Assembly (NCBI RefSeq): GCF_000374085.1
Contig: NZ_KB893499.1
Location: 1 to 64,000 of the forward strand
DNA from: Spirosoma spitsbergense DSM 19989
GTDB taxonomy: Bacteria; Bacteroidota; Bacteroidia; Cytophagales; Spirosomataceae
Length of the DNA stretch: 64,000 bases
Direction of reading: 5' to 3'
Position 1 is the stretch's first letter; every line of letters begins with the position of its first letter. Below are positions 59,199 through 64,000 of the stretch, one piece after another. The position numbers were made by a program, and so were the translations under genes. Below the pieces are notes generated by a model that had not been told where the DNA came from, ran no database searches, and was given only the letters and a program-made list of their open reading frames with translations.

Positions 59199-60376
59199 CT
59201 ACAAATCATCCAACGGTGATTTGATCGTACTGATCTTGTTTGCCGTCACGTGTGTGTAGCGCATGGTGGTCAGGATGCTTTCGTGGCCCAACAATGCCTG
59301 GGTGTAGCGAATATCGGTGCCTGATTCTAATAAATGAGTGGCGAAGCTATGTCGCAGGGTGTGAATGCCGCCTTTCTTGTTGATTTCGGCAAAGTGAACC
59401 GCGTCGCTATACACCTGTTGAATGGTCCGATTGGCAATGGGTTCGCCCGTTTCGGGGTCTTCAAACAGAAACGTTTTGGGTTTATAGTAGGTCTGGTACT
59501 CGCCGATGGCCGCTTCGAGTTTATCGGTCAACATAACGGATCTTTCTTGCCTTTACCACTGCGCACGTTAACCAGCCTCCGGTTTCGGTCAAGGTCGGTT
59601 AGCTTCAGGTGAGCTACCTCGCTTAGGCGCAGTCCAGTCGCGTACACGAGTTGAAACAACGTCCGGTATTTCAAACTGGTTGTGGCCCTGAAAATGGCTT
59701 TTACTTCGGCCATGCTATACACAGTGGGAAGTTTTACGGGCTGTCGGGGATACTGAATATCATAGAACTCTTTGTCGCGTTGTAATACTTTCTCGCAATA
59801 GAACTTATACGAGTTTATATGGACGTTGATGGTTGAACTGCTCAACTTTTTCCGGTTGATGAGAAACAGCAGGTATTTCTGATAGTCGGGTTTGGTAAGC
59901 TGGTCAAGTGGTTTTGCCCCGGCGTAACGGATTAGAGTAATCAGGGCCTGTTTATAGTTTTTGAGGGTCTTGTAACTGTACTGCTGCACCCGGAGCGCGT
60001 TGGTGATCGCTACAATGACGGGGTGTTTATCGTACTCACGTGTGGGCGGAGTGTATCGAAACGGCTTTGGATGGGTAGCTACGCTGCGTTTGACAGCCGG
60101 GGGCCAGGCTGGGTTCACTGCCTGTTCCAGTTCGGCGGGGGTAGCAGCCGGTTTGTAAAGTCGCACAACGGCTTCATCGAACCGGCAGTGGTCTTTGCCA
60201 AATAGCTGCCCGATTTTCACCACCGATTCCCGCGTGTTGGGAACAACCCAGCCTTTGCGGGTGTAGCTAAAACGGCGACCAGGTACGTTGCGTACCAGGT
60301 CGTTGCCCAGCGTATCAATGGGGAAATAAACGGCCAGTAGAGCAGGGTCTTTTTCGTCGATGCGAACGGTTATCAT
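59199..60376 (-). pseudogene. Tyrosine recombinase/integrase split by a -1 frameshift
   Basis: Two overlapping frames together make one phage/Xer-type integrase of about 390 residues. The first (60376 to 59528) has an N-terminal extension, a SAM-like core-binding domain (LRVQQYSYKTLKNYKQALI) and YATGLRLSEVAHLKLTDLD with catalytic Arg I, ending [12 protein letters not shown]. The second (59534 to 59199) begins [17 protein letters not shown] and holds [15 protein letters not shown] (HxxR), [14 protein letters not shown] (His, Tyr). The split lies at about 59540. A single lost base restores [13 protein letters not shown]. All catalytic residues remain, so it is either recently broken, a sequencing error, or read by frameshifting. 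No canonical slippery heptamer is seen. Confidence 0.85.
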
Positions 60377-60401
60377 AGTACGTTAGTTAACCTGCTCCGC
60401 C

Positions 60402-61112
60402 TTACTTCACCGTGAAATCCGAATCTTTCAGGCCTTTGTTGATCTTCACGTTATCGACCGCCATGGTCATGGGGCCACGGGGCGACTGCTGCACGATGGT
60501 CATCGGGAACTTGATGCCAGCCGTGTCTTTGTAATCCGAATACACCATGGTGTTCTTCATTTCGCCCTGAGGCCCTTTCGAAGTGGACACAGACTGCACT
60601 TTCAGCCCCGTGGCAGCATCGAAATTATCGGTCCAGGTGGCGGCTCCGTCGGCGGTGGTGTGGCTGAGTTTCCAGGTGTCTTTCCCGTCCACTTTTTCGG
60701 GGCCGACGAGCGTGGTTTTCACCCCATTCTCCGCGTAGTGCAGTTCGGGGAACAGGGTGTTCATGAGGGTCATTTGCTGGGCGGCCGACCCATCGAGCGT
60801 GCGACTGCCCTGCATACCGCCCATAGCAACCTTGATGCCATCGCCGGTTTGTTTCATCACCTCCATCCCATTGGCATTGATCACCATCGAAAACATAGCG
60901 GGCATCTTCTGTTTGCGCGTCACGATAATGGCGTTTCCGTTCATTTCGGCCGACATGTTGGTCGTCATGTCCGTAACCTTCATGAGGGCGTCTTTCCCAC
61001 CAATGGCGGCAATGTAGGTAGCCACTATCTCATCAGCCGTTGGTGTCGACTGGGCCATAGCCCACTGCCCCATGGTTAGGAGCAGGCCGACGATCAATCC
61101 CATTTTTTTCAT
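60402..61112 (-). CDS. Secreted LolA-like protein
   Basis: 236 residues with a signal peptide (MKKMGLIVGLLLTMGQWAMAQ). The mature protein begins TADEIVATYIAAIGGKDAL, common to outer-membrane lipoprotein-sorting-like (LolA/LolB fold) proteins of Bacteroidetes, and has alternating strands such as TWKLSHTTADGAATWTDNFD and MKNTMVYSDYKDTAGIKFPM. A lipid-binding half-barrel is expected, but it is probably not the essential LolA, which lacks this start. It is the first normal chromosomal gene after the island, 25 bp from the integrase start. Confidence 0.75.
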   Translation of the reverse strand: MKKMGLIVGLLLTMGQWAMAQSTPTADEIVATYIAAIGGKDALMKVTDMTTNMSAEMNGNAIIVTRKQKMPAMFSMVINANGMEVMKQTGDGIKVAMGGMQGSRTLDGSAAQQMTLMNTLFPELHYAENGVKTTLVGPEKVDGKDTWKLSHTTADGAATWTDNFDAATGLKVQSVSTSKGPQGEMKNTMVYSDYKDTAGIKFPMTIVQQSPRGPMTMAVDNVKINKGLKDSDFTVK

Positions 61113-61189
61113 ATTTTTTGTTATTTTTTCGCTAAATATAGTTGTTCAGCCAGCAATCAGCAAGGGGTTTTACACCACTGACAATTACC

Positions 61190-62491
61190 CTACTGAAATA
61201 GCGAAAAGCCCGCCAGGTAGACCCCCGCACCCGCCAGGTAGCCAATCAGTGCCAGCCAGCTTATTTTGCGCAGGTACCAGCCAAACGCCATCTTTTCCAT
61301 ACCCATCACGGCCACGCCCGCAGCCGACCCGATGAGCAGCAAACTCCCGCCCGTACCGGCACAGTAGGCCATAAACGTCCAGAGTTTACTATCCACCGGG
61401 TACGTTTGCAAATCGTACATACCCATCGACGCGGCCACGATGGGCACGTTGTCGACCACGGCGGATACGATACCGATGAGCAGGACAATGGTATCCAGGT
61501 TACCCACCGCCCGGCTCAGCGCATCGGCCAGTCCGCGCAGCACACCCGTTGCTTCCAGGGAGCCAACGGCCAGCAGGATACCCAGAAAGAACAGAATGCT
61601 AGGCGTGTCGATACGACTCAGGGCGTAAGAGGCCGTAAATTTCTTGCGCTGCGCTTCGTCTTTGTCGCTGTGAATGACTTCGGAAGCGACCCAGATCAGG
61701 CCCAGCACCATCATCATGCCCATGTACGGCGGCAGGTGCGTGACCGTTTTGAAGATAGGGACGAACAGCATACCGCCCAGCCCGATGGCCAGCATCGTGC
61801 GCCGGTCCCGGCGGGTGATGGGCGTAACATACGGGCGGCTGGGGCCAAGGTATTCGGGCGGGATGGGGGGTAACGGCTGGGGTTTATACACGCGGGTCAG
61901 TATGGCCAGCGGCACCAGCAATGATACCAGACTGGGCAACAGCATGGTACTGATGATATGAAAGGCGGAAATTTGCCCTCCTATCCAAAGCATGGTCGTG
62001 CTGATATCGCCAATTGGCGACCAGGCTCCACCAGAGTTGGCCGCCAGGATAATCATACCGGCCATAATCCGCCGGTCTTCCAGATCACGAATCAGTTTAC
62101 GGATCACCGTTATCATCACAATGGAGGTGGTGAGGTTGTCCAGCAGCGCCGACATAAAAAACGTCAGCAAACTAATCACCCATAGCAGTGTACGGATATT
62201 CCGGCTGGCAATGCGGTCGGTAATGAGGGTAAAGCCATCGTGTACATCGATCAATTCTACTACGGCCATAGCCCCCATGAGGAAGAAAAGGATTTCGGCC
62301 GAGTCGGTCAGGTGGTGCTCCAGCTGGTGACCAATGGTTTCTTTGTCACCCCCCAGCAGGGCATAGGCAGCCCAGCAAACAACACCGGTCATGAGTGCCG
62401 TAGCTGTTTTGTTGATTTTAATGGAGTGTTCAACGGTAATCAGTACATAACCGGCAATGAAGATAAGCGTAAGCAGTATAAGCATAGACAT
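61190..62491 (-). CDS. nhaD: NhaD-type sodium:proton antiporter
   Basis: 433 residues, about 12 membrane segments, IT superfamily. SALLDNLTTSIVMITVIRKL and AANSGGAWSPIGDISTTMLWI are NhaD signatures, with the re-entrant motif AVVDNVPIVAASMGMYDL and GTGGSLLLIGSAAGVAVMG in the second half. It exchanges Na+ or Li+ for protons at alkaline pH. The gene is monocistronic. The last gene of the window is another cation/proton antiporter, unrelated in fold, so the two may form a functional pair in ion balance. Confidence 0.92.
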   Translation of the reverse strand: MSMLILLTLIFIAGYVLITVEHSIKINKTATALMTGVVCWAAYALLGGDKETIGHQLEHHLTDSAEILFFLMGAMAVVELIDVHDGFTLITDRIASRNIRTLLWVISLLTFFMSALLDNLTTSIVMITVIRKLIRDLEDRRIMAGMIILAANSGGAWSPIGDISTTMLWIGGQISAFHIISTMLLPSLVSLLVPLAILTRVYKPQPLPPIPPEYLGPSRPYVTPITRRDRRTMLAIGLGGMLFVPIFKTVTHLPPYMGMMMVLGLIWVASEVIHSDKDEAQRKKFTASYALSRIDTPSILFFLGILLAVGSLEATGVLRGLADALSRAVGNLDTIVLLIGIVSAVVDNVPIVAASMGMYDLQTYPVDSKLWTFMAYCAGTGGSLLLIGSAAGVAVMGMEKMAFGWYLRKISWLALIGYLAGAGVYLAGFSLFQ

Positions 62492-62627
62492 ACGATAATT
62501 GCGCCGGGCTATTGGGAGATACCGGCTCAGCGTAATGAAAAATAAACCGCCCCCGGGGTTAATTCTGGTGGCGGGTGAGTAATTTCTGGCTAATTCCTGT
62601 TATTCCTTTGTGAATCCTGTTAGTCCA

Positions 62628-62957
62628 ATGTTCATTATTCATGTTGCTTCGCTGGGGCCGGATGGCATGGCCTTATTCCCATTCATTCTTGTCCGGCATC
62701 GGCACCCCGGCCCTACCCTGCTCAACCACGAACGTATTCACCTCAGGCAACAGCTTGAACTGGGGGTTGTCCCGTTTTACCTCTGGTATGTCATCGAGTA
62801 CCTGATCCGGCGAATGCAGTACCGGGATCATTATGCGGCCTACCGACATATCTGCTTTGAGCGCGAAGCCTTCGCGAACGACCAGAACCTAACTTACCTT
62901 AACACCCGGCCCCACTGGCAATTCCGGCGCTACCTTACCCGCGCTACAAAGCGGTGA
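62628..62957 (+). CDS. Small conserved protein with HERIH motif
   Basis: 109 residues from the ATG at 62628; a GTG at 62610 is also possible. LLNHERIHLRQQLELGVVPF has an HExIH pattern similar to zinc metalloprotease sites, and AYRHICFEREAFANDQNL contains a possible third acidic ligand. One hydrophobic stretch (VVPFYLWYVIEYLI) suggests membrane association. Family recognised only as a Bacteroidetes small protein of unknown function; proteolytic activity is not shown. Confidence 0.6.
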   Translation: MFIIHVASLGPDGMALFPFILVRHRHPGPTLLNHERIHLRQQLELGVVPFYLWYVIEYLIRRMQYRDHYAAYRHICFEREAFANDQNLTYLNTRPHWQFRRYLTRATKR

Positions 62958-62981
62958 CCAGACCACTGCTTTTCATTGTTG

Positions 62982-64000
62982 CTACAATCCGGCTGTCACT
63001 TGTTTACGGCCTATGCCAGCCACCATAACCAAAGACGCTGACAGCACCAGTACCAACATAGGAATGCCTTCCCGAAAACCGATCAACCGTAAATCTTCAG
63101 GTATATTCAGGTATAGCAGCACCGTTATCAGCCCCCGGGGCGCAATCCATAACAGCGGGCCCATTTGCCCCCGGTACGTTAACCGAAGTGTTACCCACCG
63201 CCAGGCCACAATAACCACCAGAAAGAGTCCGCTGACAATGAGCGCATCGGTTTGAACCAGGTCCTGCGGAACGGCTGCGTAGCCAAAAATCAGATAAAAG
63301 AACGTACGAACCACGAACGCCCCCTCCGCGGTCAGGTTCTTGAGTTGGTCGAGTTCTTTTTCAAACAGATCATTTTTAAAAATACGACTCAGCCGTCCCC
63401 GGATAAACAGGTCTGTATTATTCAGAAACAGACCAAAAATCAGAATCAGCAACAGGGAGGACAGGTGATTTATTTCGGCCAGTGCGTACACCAGGAACAG
63501 GACGGAAATGATCGGCAGAAATTTAATCCGATGGTTGATACGGCCAATAAGGTAAAGCAGCAGAAAACAGCAACTTAAGGAAATAACGGCCATTACCAGC
63601 GTATCGCGGGTGAAGGACAATACAGCACCCAAAACCGAATCGCGACTGAGGAGCAGGAAATTGAACGCCATAATTCCCAGTATACTGGCGTAGGCCGATT
63701 CATAAACGGCAAACTCCCGTTGCCCATCGATCAGGCTGGTGATGATTTGCGCTGTCAGCGAGCTGCTGATAATGGAAAAAGGCAGCGCTGCAATCAGACA
63801 ATGGTAAAACGAGTCGTTCAGCAGCAGATAGAGCATACCGGCCATCAGCAGCGTTCCACCAATAATGCCAAGCAGGGAAGCCAGCAGCGTCCGGCGCAGA
63901 ATACTCAGCCGGTCGGTATCCAGTTCCAGATCAAGCCCGCCCTCCAGCACAATCAGGATAAGCCCCAGCGTACCCAGCGTTGGCAGAATGGTATTGACGT
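62982..64000 (-). CDS. CPA-type cation:proton antiporter, N-terminus beyond the window
   Basis: At least 340 residues visible; the reading frame continues open to the window edge (NTILPTLGTLGLILIVLEGG), so the start is outside. About 10 membrane segments. ILIVLEGGLDLELD and the unwound-helix region SIISSSLTAQI resemble the NhaP/CPA1-like fold. WIAPRGLITVLLYLNI is the conserved arginine-glycine segment. It likely exchanges Na+ or K+ for H+. The 3' end lies 24 bp from the stop of the small HERIH gene, convergent. Confidence 0.85.
   Translation of the reverse strand, partial: VNTILPTLGTLGLILIVLEGGLDLELDTDRLSILRRTLLASLLGIIGGTLLMAGMLYLLLNDSFYHCLIAALPFSIISSSLTAQIITSLIDGQREFAVYESAYASILGIMAFNFLLLSRDSVLGAVLSFTRDTLVMAVISLSCCFLLLYLIGRINHRIKFLPIISVLFLVYALAEINHLSSLLLILIFGLFLNNTDLFIRGRLSRIFKNDLFEKELDQLKNLTAEGAFVVRTFFYLIFGYAAVPQDLVQTDALIVSGLFLVVIVAWRWVTLRLTYRGQMGPLLWIAPRGLITVLLYLNIPEDLRLIGFREGIPMLVLVLSASLVMVAGIGRKQVTAGL

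Overview
The window looks like a chromosomal segment of a Bacteroidetes bacterium of the Cytophagales, most likely Spirosoma or a close relative. The reasons are the gene content (TonB-dependent receptor with a carboxypeptidase-regulatory-like N-terminal domain, DUF1800/DUF1501 pair, a type IX sorting domain, DUF11 and NIPSNAP proteins, several Gfo/Idh/MocA oxidoreductases), the scarcity of Shine-Dalgarno sites, and promoters of the Bacteroidetes type (TTG ... TAnnTTTG). The assignment is inference from recognised families; no search was run. No rRNA, tRNA or CRISPR was seen.

Layout. 1-273: 3' end of an IS630-type transposase. 334-8004: a TRAP-like acid phosphatase, then a minus-strand operon (Na+/solute symporter, DHDPS/NanA-type aldolase, sialidase-like BNR protein, DUF3748) whose last gene is broken by one in-frame stop codon, with a divergent AraC regulator. 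8163-12275: a three-subunit PaoABC-like molybdenum hydroxylase. 12358-17948: small membrane and secreted proteins, a Gfo/Idh/MocA protein whose start codon sits in a perfect hairpin, a double NIPSNAP protein and an alpha-E protein. 18168-22048: glycogen branching enzyme and maltokinase. 22148: a stray GIY-YIG protein. 22802-28844: sugar catabolism (TIM-barrel isomerase, two Gfo/Idh/MocA dehydrogenases, divergent MFS transporter) interrupted by two four-helix-bundle (S23/IVS-type) genes, one decayed. 29033-34876: DUF1800, DUF1501 with a type IX tail, and a sialate O-acetylesterase-like DUF11 protein. 34967-37156: divergent mntH and a DtxR-family regulator sharing a 28-bp palindromic operator. 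37252-46244: LptF/LptG permease, EamA exporter and a glycan/acyl-transfer cluster. 46279-57447: housekeeping genes (msrB, moxR-type, prmC, ribD, nagA, aroA), two Uma2 genes and a large TonB receptor. 57448-60376: a small island. 60402-64000: secreted protein, NhaD, a small HERIH protein and a partial CPA antiporter.

The most unusual content is in the island. Two tandem copies of an approximately 265-bp structured element (58259-58527 and 58530-58792) each hold a perfect 62-bp palindrome. The palindromes share outer ends and centre but have a 19-bp arm segment that differs between copies at 12 positions, every difference mirrored in the opposite arm. The closing stems also covary and carry a bulged C. 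The elements lie beside a frameshifted tyrosine recombinase that keeps its catalytic residues, and a NUMOD4-like small gene.

A second window-wide signal is a family of intergenic hairpins whose arms are built of 7-, 8- or 10-nt periodic microrepeats. The unit sequence differs from locus to locus, and the repeats often run into the first codons of neighbouring genes.
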